Assembly (NCBI GenBank): GCA_027069645.1
Contig: JALXEI010000070.1
Coordinates: 1-7,634, forward strand
DNA: 7,634 nt
Direction: 5' to 3'
Origin: Hyphomicrobiales bacterium
GTDB lineage: Bacteria; Pseudomonadota; Alphaproteobacteria; Rhizobiales; JAKIUO01
Under the pieces are notes generated by a model. The model had not been told where the DNA came from, made no database searches, and was given only the letters and a program-made list of their open reading frames with translations. Every line of letters starts with the position of its first letter. Positions within the stretch are counted from its first letter, which is position 1. The translations under genes were made by a program, and so were the position numbers. This document shows positions 1 through 6,859 of this stretch, in pieces.

Positions 1-229
1 CTTCGAGGGCATCAAGCTCGGACAAATCGTCAAAACCGCCGATATGGCGTTCTCCAATGAAGATCTGCGGCACGGTTCGGCCCCCCTTCGCGCGCCTCGT
101 CATTTCCGCGCGACGGTCTGCGTTCGAGACATCAATTTCAGTGAAATTGACACCCTTTTTCTTCAGCAGACGTTTGGCTGCGATGCAATAGGGGCATAAA
201 CGGGTTGTATAGATCGTGACTTCAGGCAT
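1..229 (-). CDS. grxC: Glutaredoxin 3 (GrxC), 3' end cut by window edge
   Basis: Small cytoplasmic thiol-disulfide oxidoreductase that uses glutathione to reduce protein disulfides and mixed disulfides. The 76 visible residues carry the dithiol active site C12-P-Y-C15 just after the first beta strand (PEVTIYTT), the cis-proline loop T52-V-P54, and the glutathione-binding GGFDDL stretch near residues 64-69, all in the usual glutaredoxin order. Family members run about 85-90 residues, so only the last ten or so are missing beyond base 1. The start is the ATG at 229-227, with GGAGGG (238-233) a few bases upstream as a slightly close ribosome binding site. It lies 86 bases downstream of comF on the same strand and is probably co-transcribed with it. 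The family is clear; the subtype (Grx3) follows from the CPYC motif and the alphaproteobacterial context. Confidence 0.93.
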   Translation of the reverse strand, partial: MPEVTIYTTRLCPYCIAAKRLLKKKGVNFTEIDVSNADRRAEMTRRAKGGRTVPQIFIGERHIGGFDDLSELDALE

Positions 230-315
230 GGACCCTCCGGGCTTTACTGGAAGGCCGTTTATAGCAGATGTGACCGCCCGGTTCAATAATATCGGCGCGC
301 CGGGATTGCCCCGTT

Positions 316-1155
316 TCACAGTTGCAGACCGTCGGAATGTCCGGCCCGGGCGAGGACCAGAACATCAACCCGGTCAGCACCGGCCTTTTTGAGCACCCGG
401 CTGCACGCGTCAACGGTTGATCCGGTGGTCAGAACATCGTCGATCAGCAAAATGTTGCGATTTTTGACAAGCGGGTGATGCTTCGGGGCAAGGGTGAAGG
501 CGCCGGTGACATTGCGCCGTCTTTGTCTTTCACTGAGACCCACCTGTGTTCTTGTCGCCCGATGACGACGAAGGGCATGAACATTGACCGGCAGGCCGGT
601 GCGTTTTGAAAGTTCGAAAGCCAGCAGCGCCGACTGATTGAAACGACGTTGCCACAACCGGGTGCGATAGAGCGGGACCGGCATGATCAGATCGGTATCG
701 TCAAGAAAATCCCGTCCCGCCAGTTCCAGCCAGCGGCCAAACAGTGCCAGCCCTTCGCGCCGGTCGCCATATTTGAGGCTGTGAACGAGGTGGCGCATGA
801 CATCGCCGTAAAGGGCAACAGAACGGGCCCGATCAAAGACTGGCGGTCGGGCAAGAGCAAGGGCGCTGATCCGGCGGGGATGATTTTGACCCGGGGGACC
901 GGTATCGGATGCTTCTTCCTCAAAGGGCAGGGGAAGGCCGGTGACATCACAAAGCGGTGGTGCGATGAAATCAATCCGGCTCCAGCACGGTCCGCACAGT
1001 TGACCATGTTCAGCAAGAGGCGCATGACAATGCACGCAAACCGGCGGCAGGAAAAGATCCAGCATATGCGAAAGCACGGTCCGCCCGTTAAATTTATGTA
1101 TTCCGGACGGAAAAACCGGTTGTTGCTTTTGATTTTGATCGAATTTACCCCTCAT
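316..1155 (-). CDS. ComF family protein (phosphoribosyltransferase-like)
   Basis: The ComF/GntX (YhgH) family combines a small zinc ribbon with a type I phosphoribosyltransferase (PRTase) fold. In naturally competent bacteria it is needed for DNA uptake or processing, but the exact reaction is not settled. Numbered from the ATG at 1155, one CxxC pair is at C40/C43 and a second at C54/C57, forming one zinc ribbon. The usual next knuckle is reduced to C69-D-V-T, as I recall from other alphaproteobacteria. The PRPP-binding loop is ILLIDDVLTTGSTVD (residues 235-249), and HSLKYGDR (125-132) is the conserved ComF segment ahead of the PRTase core. The first 30 residues look unlike the family and have no clear ribosome binding site, so the true start may be the ATG at 1065, giving 249 residues and a normal N-terminus (MLDLFLPPVCVHC). 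It is divergent from the methyltransferase gene and upstream of grxC. Confidence 0.9.
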   Translation of the reverse strand: MRGKFDQNQKQQPVFPSGIHKFNGRTVLSHMLDLFLPPVCVHCHAPLAEHGQLCGPCWSRIDFIAPPLCDVTGLPLPFEEEASDTGPPGQNHPRRISALALARPPVFDRARSVALYGDVMRHLVHSLKYGDRREGLALFGRWLELAGRDFLDDTDLIMPVPLYRTRLWQRRFNQSALLAFELSKRTGLPVNVHALRRHRATRTQVGLSERQRRRNVTGAFTLAPKHHPLVKNRNILLIDDVLTTGSTVDACSRVLKKAGADRVDVLVLARAGHSDGLQL

Positions 1156-1195
1156 GCCATGATAGTAAACCGGTCTGACCCGCTTTGAAACCGGT
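1113..1195. promoter_or_regulatory. Three AAACCGGT repeats in the divergent control region
   Basis: The word AAACCGGT, whose core ACCGGT is palindromic, occurs at 1113-1120, 1167-1174 and 1188-1195. The last two are 21 bases apart, about two helical turns, which would place them on the same face of the DNA. They lie between or next to the starts of the divergent comF and methyltransferase genes. If comF starts at 1065, all three lie in the intergenic space. Spacing and position suit a regulator binding site, but I know of no regulator with this target and recognised no clear -35/-10 pair. A single reverse copy inside the RND gene (5393-5400) shows the word also occurs by chance. Confidence 0.3.
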
Positions 1196-1218
1196 GCAAT
1201 CCATATTCGGAAAAGTTC

Positions 1219-2142
1219 ATGAATCCTGATACCAGCCTTTTATTTGACCGGAACCTGCTCCGCCGCCGCCGTGAGCGGATTGCAAGGACGGGGGAGGGCG
1301 TGGATTTTCTGCTGCAACGCGCGGCCGAAGAAATTGACGAGCGGCTGGATCTTGTGTTGCGTGATTTTCCGGTGGCCATTGACCTCGGGGCCGGTCACGG
1401 GATGATGATCCCCCGCTTGCAGGCAAGGGACAATATAACCCGCGTTATTGCCGCCGATCACAGCGCCTTGTTGATGCAAGAGCTGGAAGGGGTTGCAAAA
1501 ATTATTTGTGACGAGGAAGCCCTGCCGTTCAAACAGCAATCCGTCAATCTTTTCACCTCTCTTTTATCGCTGCATTTTGTCAACGATCTGCCCGGTGCTC
1601 TGGTGCAGATCAGGCGCGCTTTGAAACCGGACGGGCTGTTTCTGGCGGCTCTGCCGGGGGGGCAGACGCTGGTTGAATTGCGCACGGCCTTCATGCTTGC
1701 CGAAGAACAGATGATCGGCGGCGTCAGTCCGCGTGTGGCACCGATGGCCGATATAAAAGACTACGGGGCACTGCTGCAACGCGCCGGATTCACCCTGCCT
1801 GTGGTGGACAGCGATCTCGTAACGGTCAGCTATCCGGATCCGTTGAAACTGATGCGCGAATTGCGTCTGATGGGTGCTGGCAACGTTCTTGCCGATCGTC
1901 TGAAAAAACCGCTGTCGAAAAAACTTCTGCAAAAAGTTGTCGATATTTATGAACGGGAGTTTGGTGAGGACGGGCGGATCAGCGCCAGTTTCGAGATTAT
2001 CTATATGTCCGGCTGGTCGCCCCATGAAAGCCAGCAACAGCCTCTGGCCCCGGGATCGGCGCAAACCTCGCTGGCGGCAGCGCTCGGCAGTTGTTCTGTA
2101 GCAACGTCGGAACCCGAAAAAGATGATGAAAAGAAAGAATAA
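1219..2142 (+). CDS. SAM-dependent methyltransferase-fold protein, NDUFAF5/BioC-like
   Basis: A 307-residue class I (Rossmann-like) SAM-binding protein. The N-terminal LLFDRNLLRRRRERIA (residues 7-22), SAM motif I AIDLGAGHG (53-61), the acidic residue after strand 2 (D80), D98 with ALPF (motif II region), and LHFVNDLPGAL followed by ALKPDGLFLAALPGG (134-148) appear in the expected order. The C-terminal part, with SFEIIYMSGWSPHESQQQPL (257-276) and then PGSA, is typical of the alphaproteobacterial relatives of NDUFAF5. In human mitochondria that protein hydroxylates an arginine of the complex I subunit NDUFS7, so a role in complex I maturation is plausible here; it is inferred from family resemblance, not visible in the sequence. 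BioC (malonyl-ACP methyltransferase) is related, but no biotin genes are nearby. The last 15 residues are charged and probably disordered. The start ATG at 1219 has a modest upstream GGAAAAG. It is divergent from comF. Confidence 0.88.
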   Translation: MNPDTSLLFDRNLLRRRRERIARTGEGVDFLLQRAAEEIDERLDLVLRDFPVAIDLGAGHGMMIPRLQARDNITRVIAADHSALLMQELEGVAKIICDEEALPFKQQSVNLFTSLLSLHFVNDLPGALVQIRRALKPDGLFLAALPGGQTLVELRTAFMLAEEQMIGGVSPRVAPMADIKDYGALLQRAGFTLPVVDSDLVTVSYPDPLKLMRELRLMGAGNVLADRLKKPLSKKLLQKVVDIYEREFGEDGRISASFEIIYMSGWSPHESQQQPLAPGSAQTSLAAALGSCSVATSEPEKDDEKKE

Positions 2143-2153
2143 AAAAACATGCC

Positions 2154-2223
2154 CCCCGGCCCTGGACCCCGGCCCTGGACCCCGGCTCAGGGCCGGGGAG
2201 CGGGATACAAAGAGCAGTTTTTT
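2154..2223 (+). repeat. GC-rich tandem and inverted repeat, possible transcription end of the methyltransferase gene
   Basis: The 13-base unit GGCCCTGGACCCC occurs twice in perfect tandem (2158-2170 and 2171-2183). CCCCGGCCCTG at 2167-2177 pairs perfectly with CAGGGCCGGGG at 2188-2198, an 11-bp stem with a 10-base loop. An identical left arm at 2154-2164 offers an alternative pairing with a longer loop. The element starts 11 bases after the methyltransferase stop. A T6 run lies at 2218-2223, about 19 bases past the stem, which is too far for a classical intrinsic terminator. Similar CCCCGG/CCGGGG dyads are common as intergenic REP-like elements in alphaproteobacteria, which I consider the best reading; it may also stabilise or end the transcript. 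Confidence 0.55.
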
Positions 2224-2261
2224 CGTTCCGATATTAACCCTTTCTTATTCTTTATCAACAA

Positions 2262-2273
2262 CAGCTTAAGCTG
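2262..2273. repeat. Perfect 12-base palindrome CAGCTTAAGCTG
   Basis: CAGCTT/AAGCTG is a perfect dyad in the AT-rich stretch between the methyltransferase and RND genes. Its size and position are compatible with a dimeric regulator site upstream of the RND gene, but it is about 360 bases from that start and no regulator is identified. Confidence 0.25.
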
Positions 2274-2291
2274 AAATCAAAATAACACAAT

Positions 2292-2314
2292 AAAAACAGC
2301 ATATTAATGTTTTT
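2292..2314. terminator. Weak AT-rich inverted repeat, possible bidirectional terminator
   Basis: AAAAACA at 2292-2298 and TGTTTTT at 2308-2314 can pair as a 7-bp stem around a 9-base loop. The stem is almost all A-T pairs, so it is thermodynamically weak. The A and T runs on either side would give a U-rich tail in either direction. It lies downstream of the methyltransferase gene and could serve as a backup stop. Confidence 0.2.
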
Positions 2315-2614
2315 GAAATGAATATTCGTACATACTGATTTTATCAAACGGGTATTGCGTTCCAGGTTTTGGCTGTTTCAGGGTGAATTTGAAAGCGGGC
2401 AGAGGGCTGGTCTTTCCGAGGGAGAAGGGCCGGATATTCGGGCAGCACAGGGCGCTTTGAGGGAAGTGACCGGTCGCTGTCAGGATCAGGACTTTCGTCA
2501 TGTCGGGCAGGGGGCTGTCGGCAGGCGAACAGGGCAATGCCTTTCGCACAAATCAACCATTGATCATCGGGCGCCATTTGTCGCGGCCCGAACAGCCTTG
2601 TTGCGGATTGCTTG

Positions 2615-2620
2615 AGGGAG
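2615..2620 (+). promoter_or_regulatory. Ribosome binding site that sets the RND start
   Basis: AGGGAG lies 9 bases before the ATG at 2630. The longest open frame begins at an upstream TTG (2612-2614), but that codon directly abuts this Shine-Dalgarno sequence and has none of its own. The ATG at 2630 is therefore the better start, removing six residues from the longest frame. Confidence 0.6.
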
Positions 2621-2629
2621 CACGGGGCT

Positions 2630-5600
2630 ATGCACGGTTCATTTGACGATTATGATAACGGGAAAAAGGGACCCGGTCCGCGCGGGGAGGGGCCTCGCGA
2701 GGAAAGATCATCAGACCGCGAGGTAAAGGGTCTCGCCGGAAGAATGGCGCATTCCTTTATTCATTCGCCACTGTCACCGCTGCTGTTTGTGGCCTGCCTG
2801 TTTATGGGGATCATGGGCCTTTTTATGACCCCGCGTCAGGAAGATCCGCAGATCTCTGTCCCGATGGTCGATATTTTTCTTTCCTATCCCGGCGCCTCAT
2901 CGCAGCAGGTGGCCTCTCTGGCCATTGATCCGCTTGAGCGTATGCTGAGCGAAATCCCCGGTGTGAAGCATGTCTATTCGGCCTCGATGCAGGGGCAGGG
3001 CATGGCCACGGTGCAGTTCCGTGTTGGCGAACAGATGGGGCCTTCTCTTGTCAAACTCTATGACAAGCTGCAATCCAATGCCGATAAAATGCCGCCCGGG
3101 GTCAGCAAGCCGCTGATCAAGCCGAAGGGCGTCAATGATGTTCCGGTTGTGACGCTGACGCTCTGGTCAGACGAACTGGACGACAGTTCCCTGCGTCTGG
3201 CCGCTCTCGAACTGCGCCAGCGCCTGAAAGAGGTTCCCGATACAGCGGGCAGTTTCATTGTTGGCGGTCGCCCGGAGCAGATGCGCGTCGAAGTCTATCC
3301 CTCGCGTCTGGCGGGTTTCGGTATTCCTGTCAGTCAGATCAGCCAGGCCATCAAAAGCGCCAATGTCAGGAAAACCATCGGTTTTGGTGAAAGTGGCGGC
3401 AACAGCTTTTCCGTCTATTCCGGTACGTTTTTGAAAACCATAGCCGATCTGGAAAAGCTCGTTGTCGGTGTGCGCAATGGTCGACCGGTCTATCTGCGTG
3501 ACGTGGCTCACCTGTCGCAGGGACCTGGTGAAGCGGACAATGTTGTACAATATTATACCGGTCCGGCAGCCGCAGAGGCGGGGCTTGTCCGCGCAAACGG
3601 GGCACCGGCCGTCACTATAGCCATCGCCAAGAAAGCGGGCAGCAATGGTGTGACAGTCGCGCAGGCCATTCTTGATCGTGTCGAGGCCCTCAAGGGCAAG
3701 GTGATCCCGGAAAATCTGCATATTGCCGTAACACGCAACTATGGAGCCACAGCCGGTGAAAAAGTTGATGAACTGATTTTCAAGCTGTTCGTTGCCACCG
3801 GTGCAGTTGTTGTACTGATTTTCATTGCGCTCGGCTTTATCTGGCAACCGGCGCTGGTTGTGGCGCTGGTCATCCCGGTGGTGATTCTGATCACGGTCTT
3901 TTCGGCCTGGATTTTGGGCTATACCATTGACCGCGTGTCGCTGTTCGCACTGATTTTTTCCATTGGCATTCTCGTGGATGATGCCATTGTCGTTGTCGAA
4001 AATATCTATCGTCGCTGGCTGATGAAGGGCATGGTGGATACGCAAACCACCATTGATGCGGTTGCCGAAGTGGGCAACCCCACCATTCTGGCAACCTTTA
4101 CGGTCATTGCGGCCCTGCTGCCGATGGGCTTTGTATCGGGTATGATGGGGCCCTATATGGAGCCCATACCCTCCCTTGGTTCCGTGGCCATGCTGTTTTC
4201 GCTGTTTGCCGCCTTTATCTTTACGCCCTGGCTGGTGATGCGTATACGTCCCGACATGGCCCGGTTGCGGGTGATGGAGGAGCGCGAGCACCGGCAGACC
4301 GTGGTTCTGGGACGGGTGTTCGGCGTTCTTTTGTCGCCGCTGCTCGACAGCCCGCGCAAGGCCCGCATTTTCCGTTACATCATGTGGGGTACGTTTTTTA
4401 TCGCCTGTGCAATGTTCTACACGCAGCATGTGACGGTCAAAATGCTGCCGCTCGACAACAAACCTGAATTCAATGTGGTTGTGAACATGCCCGATGGCAG
4501 TTCCCTGCCAACGACCGCCAATGCGATTTTGTCGATGACACAGAAGATTCTGGCCATAAAGGAAGTGACAGCCGTTCAGACCTATACCGGCACTGCCAGC
4601 CCGTTCAATTTCAACGGCCTCGTGCGTCACAGCTATCTGCGTCAGAAACCCTGGCAGGGGGATATTCAGGTGCAATTGCTGGACAAGAGCAAACGGCAGC
4701 GGTCCAGTCATGAAATCGCTGTCGAGGTTCGTGCACTGCTGACGCCGCTGGCCCAAAATCTGAAGGCTTCAATTCAGGTTGTCGAAATGCCGCCCGGACC
4801 GCCGGTCTTGCAGACCCTTGTCGCCGAGATTTACGGATCGGATGACGCGACACGTCGCCAGGTGGCACGTGACATGACGGCAATTTTCAAAAAGGCCGAA
4901 AATATTGTTGATGTCGACAATTATCTCGACGAGCCGCATGAAAACCTGACCTTTGAGGTGGATCGTCGCCGGGCCCGCCAGAATGGCATATCAGCCAGCG
5001 ATATCACCGCACAACTGGCGATGGTCATGGGTGGTTTCAAACTGGGAGATATCAAGGTCGGCCACGAGCTGGAGCCACGCTACATTGTCCTGCAGGCCCC
5101 CTTGTCGGTGAGAACAGACCTGACCCGCCTGCTGCAACTGCCGATTGTTGCCCGTTCCGGCAAGACTGTGCCGCTGCATGCGCTGGGCCGGTTTGTCCGC
5201 AAGAAAACCGATCCGACCATCTATCACAAGGATCTGCGTCCTGTTGAATATGTCACCGGAGAAGTGGCCGGTCGTCTCGCGGCGCCTGTCTACGGTATGC
5301 TGGAAGTGAGCAAATTGCTGAAGGATTACAAGACTCCCGAGGGTGTCAGCCTGAATGGCGAGCTGTGGGGCGGAACACCCGAAAGCGGGGCCACCGGTTT
5401 TGTCTGGGCCGGTGAGTGGACGGTGACCTATGAAACCTTCCGCGACATGGGTGCTGCGTTCATGGTGGCAATGGTGCTGATCTATATGCTGGTGGTCTGG
5501 GAGTTCGGCAGTTTTCGTATCCCGGCGATCATTATGGCCCCCATTCCCCTGACACTGATCGGCATCATTCCCGGTCACTGGCTGCTGGGTGCGTCCTTTA

Positions 5601-6859
5601 CGGCAACCTCGATGATTGGCTGGATCGCTCTTGCCGGTATCATTGTGCGAAATTCCATTCTGCTGGTGGACTTTACGCTAAAATCCGTTGAGGCAGGACT
5701 GTCGCAGCGTGAAGCTGTAATGGCGGCCGTGGTGGCGCGTTCACGACCCATTCTGATTACCGCCTTTGCACTGGTTGCCGGTTCGAGCGTTATTCTCAGC
5801 GATCCGATTTTCAACGGCATGGCCATTTCCCTGATGTTCGGTGTGCTCGTGGCAACCGCTCTGACCCTGTTCGTCATCCCGATGGCCTGTGTCGCCGGAA
5901 CGGATTCGGCCGCGGAGGAAGAAGAAGCGGTTGAATATGAAAGGGGATCTGTTGTTACCGAAACCCGCTCCGCGATGGCCGGTGTCAGAGCATCATTTGC
6001 TGCTTTGTCGCTGACCAGGTTTTCAAATATTCAGTTCGGGTCTCTTGTTGCGCGTACCCGTTTTGCAGGGGCAGGGGGGCATCCTGTTTTGCGTCGTCTC
6101 TCTGCGCTTGCCATTCTTCTTGCGGCCGGTGTTCGACGGTTTGCAGCCTTTGTTCTGCCCCTGATGCAGGCCGCATATTCGCAGGGCCGTGCCCGCTTTG
6201 CCGACTGGCAGTCGCAGCATCGCGCCGGGTCTGACGGTGAAGCACCGCGCGCATCGGAACATCATCATTCCGAAAAGGCTGAGGAAAATGAAACGCCGCG
6301 GTCCGAAATTCTGGCAACAGAACATACCCGGGATGATCTGAAAAAGATCAGGGGTATTGGACCGATGATCGAAAATCTGCTCAATCGTAACGGATATTTT
6401 TCCTGGCAGCAGATCAGCATGTTGTCGGATGACGAGATCGACAACATCGAGCGGCAGCTTTCCCGAAACAATCAGGGATCAATGGGGCGAATCAGACGTG
6501 ACCGCTGGTGTGAACAGGCCTCCATGCTGATTCGCGGGGAGCAGCCCGCTACGCAGACTGCCGCACCTGTTGTAAAAAAGGTCAAAATAAGCCGTACAGA
6601 GACTTATCCACAAAAAAATGCCGGTACCAGAGGAAATCTGCGCCAGATCAATGGTATAGGTCGTGTTATCGAGAAAATTCTGCTCGATCAGGGAATCACC
6701 ACTGTGGAACAGATTGCACGTCTGACACCGCGTCAGATCGAACGGATTGGCGATGAACTGGACAGGAAACCGCGTCTGGGGCGTGCCAGAATAGCCCGTG
6801 ACAAATGGATATCCCAGGCCAGGGAAATAACAAAAAAGGATATGGAAACAATCGATTAG
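2630..6859 (+). CDS. RND-superfamily efflux permease with C-terminal tandem helix-hairpin-helix-like domains
   Basis: Inner-membrane proton-driven transporter of the AcrB/HAE-1-like group, 1,409 residues from the ATG, against about 1,020-1,080 for ordinary members. A hydrophilic N-terminal extension (about 1-38) precedes TM1 (about 47-66). The first large porter loop spans about 67-380. The TM4 motif GILVDDAIVVVEN has the Asp-Asp pair D450/D451 that relays protons in AcrB. The second porter loop spans about 600-935, followed by the last TM block, with GIIVRNSILLVDF near 1003-1015 where AcrB has Lys940-Asn; here it is R1007-N1008. The permease core ends near residue 1089. After it come an acidic patch (AAEEEEAVEYE), a linker with a hydrophobic stretch (1155-1183) and an EHHHSE patch, then two related domains at 1235-1302 and 1335-1402. 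Each has an L-x2-I-x-GIG-x2-IE-x2-L core and ends RI-x-RD-x-W-x2-QA, like the NuoE C-terminal domain. The substrate is unknown. No adaptor or TolC gene is adjacent. Confidence 0.92.
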   Translation: MHGSFDDYDNGKKGPGPRGEGPREERSSDREVKGLAGRMAHSFIHSPLSPLLFVACLFMGIMGLFMTPRQEDPQISVPMVDIFLSYPGASSQQVASLAIDPLERMLSEIPGVKHVYSASMQGQGMATVQFRVGEQMGPSLVKLYDKLQSNADKMPPGVSKPLIKPKGVNDVPVVTLTLWSDELDDSSLRLAALELRQRLKEVPDTAGSFIVGGRPEQMRVEVYPSRLAGFGIPVSQISQAIKSANVRKTIGFGESGGNSFSVYSGTFLKTIADLEKLVVGVRNGRPVYLRDVAHLSQGPGEADNVVQYYTGPAAAEAGLVRANGAPAVTIAIAKKAGSNGVTVAQAILDRVEALKGKVIPENLHIAVTRNYGATAGEKVDELIFKLFVATGAVVVLIFIALGFIWQPALVVALVIPVVILITVFSAWILGYTIDRVSLFALIFSIGILVDDAIVVVENIYRRWLMKGMVDTQTTIDAVAEVGNPTILATFTVIAALLPMGFVSGMMGPYMEPIPSLGSVAMLFSLFAAFIFTPWLVMRIRPDMARLRVMEEREHRQTVVLGRVFGVLLSPLLDSPRKARIFRYIMWGTFFIACAMFYTQHVTVKMLPLDNKPEFNVVVNMPDGSSLPTTANAILSMTQKILAIKEVTAVQTYTGTASPFNFNGLVRHSYLRQKPWQGDIQVQLLDKSKRQRSSHEIAVEVRALLTPLAQNLKASIQVVEMPPGPPVLQTLVAEIYGSDDATRRQVARDMTAIFKKAENIVDVDNYLDEPHENLTFEVDRRRARQNGISASDITAQLAMVMGGFKLGDIKVGHELEPRYIVLQAPLSVRTDLTRLLQLPIVARSGKTVPLHALGRFVRKKTDPTIYHKDLRPVEYVTGEVAGRLAAPVYGMLEVSKLLKDYKTPEGVSLNGELWGGTPESGATGFVWAGEWTVTYETFRDMGAAFMVAMVLIYMLVVWEFGSFRIPAIIMAPIPLTLIGIIPGHWLLGASFTATSMIGWIALAGIIVRNSILLVDFTLKSVEAGLSQREAVMAAVVARSRPILITAFALVAGSSVILSDPIFNGMAISLMFGVLVATALTLFVIPMACVAGTDSAAEEEEAVEYERGSVVTETRSAMAGVRASFAALSLTRFSNIQFGSLVARTRFAGAGGHPVLRRLSALAILLAAGVRRFAAFVLPLMQAAYSQGRARFADWQSQHRAGSDGEAPRASEHHHSEKAEENETPRSEILATEHTRDDLKKIRGIGPMIENLLNRNGYFSWQQISMLSDDEIDNIERQLSRNNQGSMGRIRRDRWCEQASMLIRGEQPATQTAAPVVKKVKISRTETYPQKNAGTRGNLRQINGIGRVIEKILLDQGITTVEQIARLTPRQIERIGDELDRKPRLGRARIARDKWISQAREITKKDMETID
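6332..6535 (+). other. Helix-hairpin-helix-like domain, copy 1 (within the RND gene)
   Basis: Encodes residues 1235-1302. It begins DDLKKIRGIGPMIENLL, where GIG is the hairpin typical of helix-hairpin-helix folds, continues through FSWQQISML and EIDNIERQL, and ends GRIRRDRWCEQA. This order (DDL-x2-I-x-GIG, then QI, then RI-x-RD-x-W-x2-QA) is what I recall from the C-terminal domain of alphaproteobacterial NuoE and related standalone proteins. Helix-hairpin-helix folds often bind DNA without sequence preference, but this subfamily has no settled function. Confidence 0.72.
6632..6835 (+). other. Helix-hairpin-helix-like domain, copy 2 (within the RND gene)
   Basis: Encodes residues 1335-1402, exactly 100 residues after copy 1. 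It shares with copy 1 the L-x2-I-x-GIG-x2-IE-x2-L core, the central Q-I-x2-L, the I-x2-I pair and the RI-x-RD-x-W-x2-QA end, about 20 identities in all. The nucleotide sequences are clearly diverged, so the duplication is old. Lys/Arg residues are frequent in the segment before it and near its end (KPRLGRARIARDK). It reaches almost to the stop codon. Confidence 0.68.

Larger units (their letters stand above)
2143..2629. other. Intergenic region without a convincing gene
   Basis: Three parts are visible. Bases 2152-2200 are a very GC-rich repeat/hairpin element. Bases 2218-2345 are AT-rich and hold a T6 run, a perfect 12-base palindrome and a 7-bp AT-rich inverted repeat; this is the most promoter-like or spacer-like part. 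Bases 2346-2611 are GC-rich like coding DNA, but the open frames (plus 2355-2615 starting with TTG; minus 2577-2344 and 2549-2304) overlap one another, lack ribosome binding sites and contain no motif I recognise. The segment may be a long leader of the RND gene or the remains of a decayed gene. No adaptor gene for the downstream RND pump is present. Confidence 0.6.

Noticed and set aside
293..302. Palindrome CGGCGCGCCG between comF and grxC
   Set aside because: Short, GC-rich and with no loop or T run; a chance palindrome is likely in DNA of this composition.
649..1188. 179-codon plus-strand frame over comF
   Set aside because: The minus-strand frame shows clear ComF motifs; this one has none and covers the same bases.
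1564..2064. 166-codon minus-strand frame over the methyltransferase gene
   Set aside because: Shadow of the plus-strand gene, which carries SAM motif I and the family C-terminus.
2336..2346. FNR-box-like TGAT-TTT-ATCA
   Set aside because: The FNR consensus has four bases between the half-sites; here there are three, so the half-sites would be misphased.
2355..2615. 86-codon plus-strand frame ending 14 bases before the RND ATG
   Set aside because: It begins with TTG without a ribosome binding site, has no recognisable motif, and overlaps equally open minus-strand frames. Kept only as a possible decayed gene in the findings.
3167..4756. 529-codon open frame on the minus strand
   Set aside because: It is antisense to the RND gene, whose motifs are unmistakable. 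The translation is rich in His, Gln, Asn and Arg without any domain pattern, typical of a shadow frame.
6332..6859. The helix-hairpin-helix domains as a separate gene downstream of the RND gene
   Set aside because: The frame is continuous from the permease with no stop, and there is no ATG with a ribosome binding site between the permease and the first domain.
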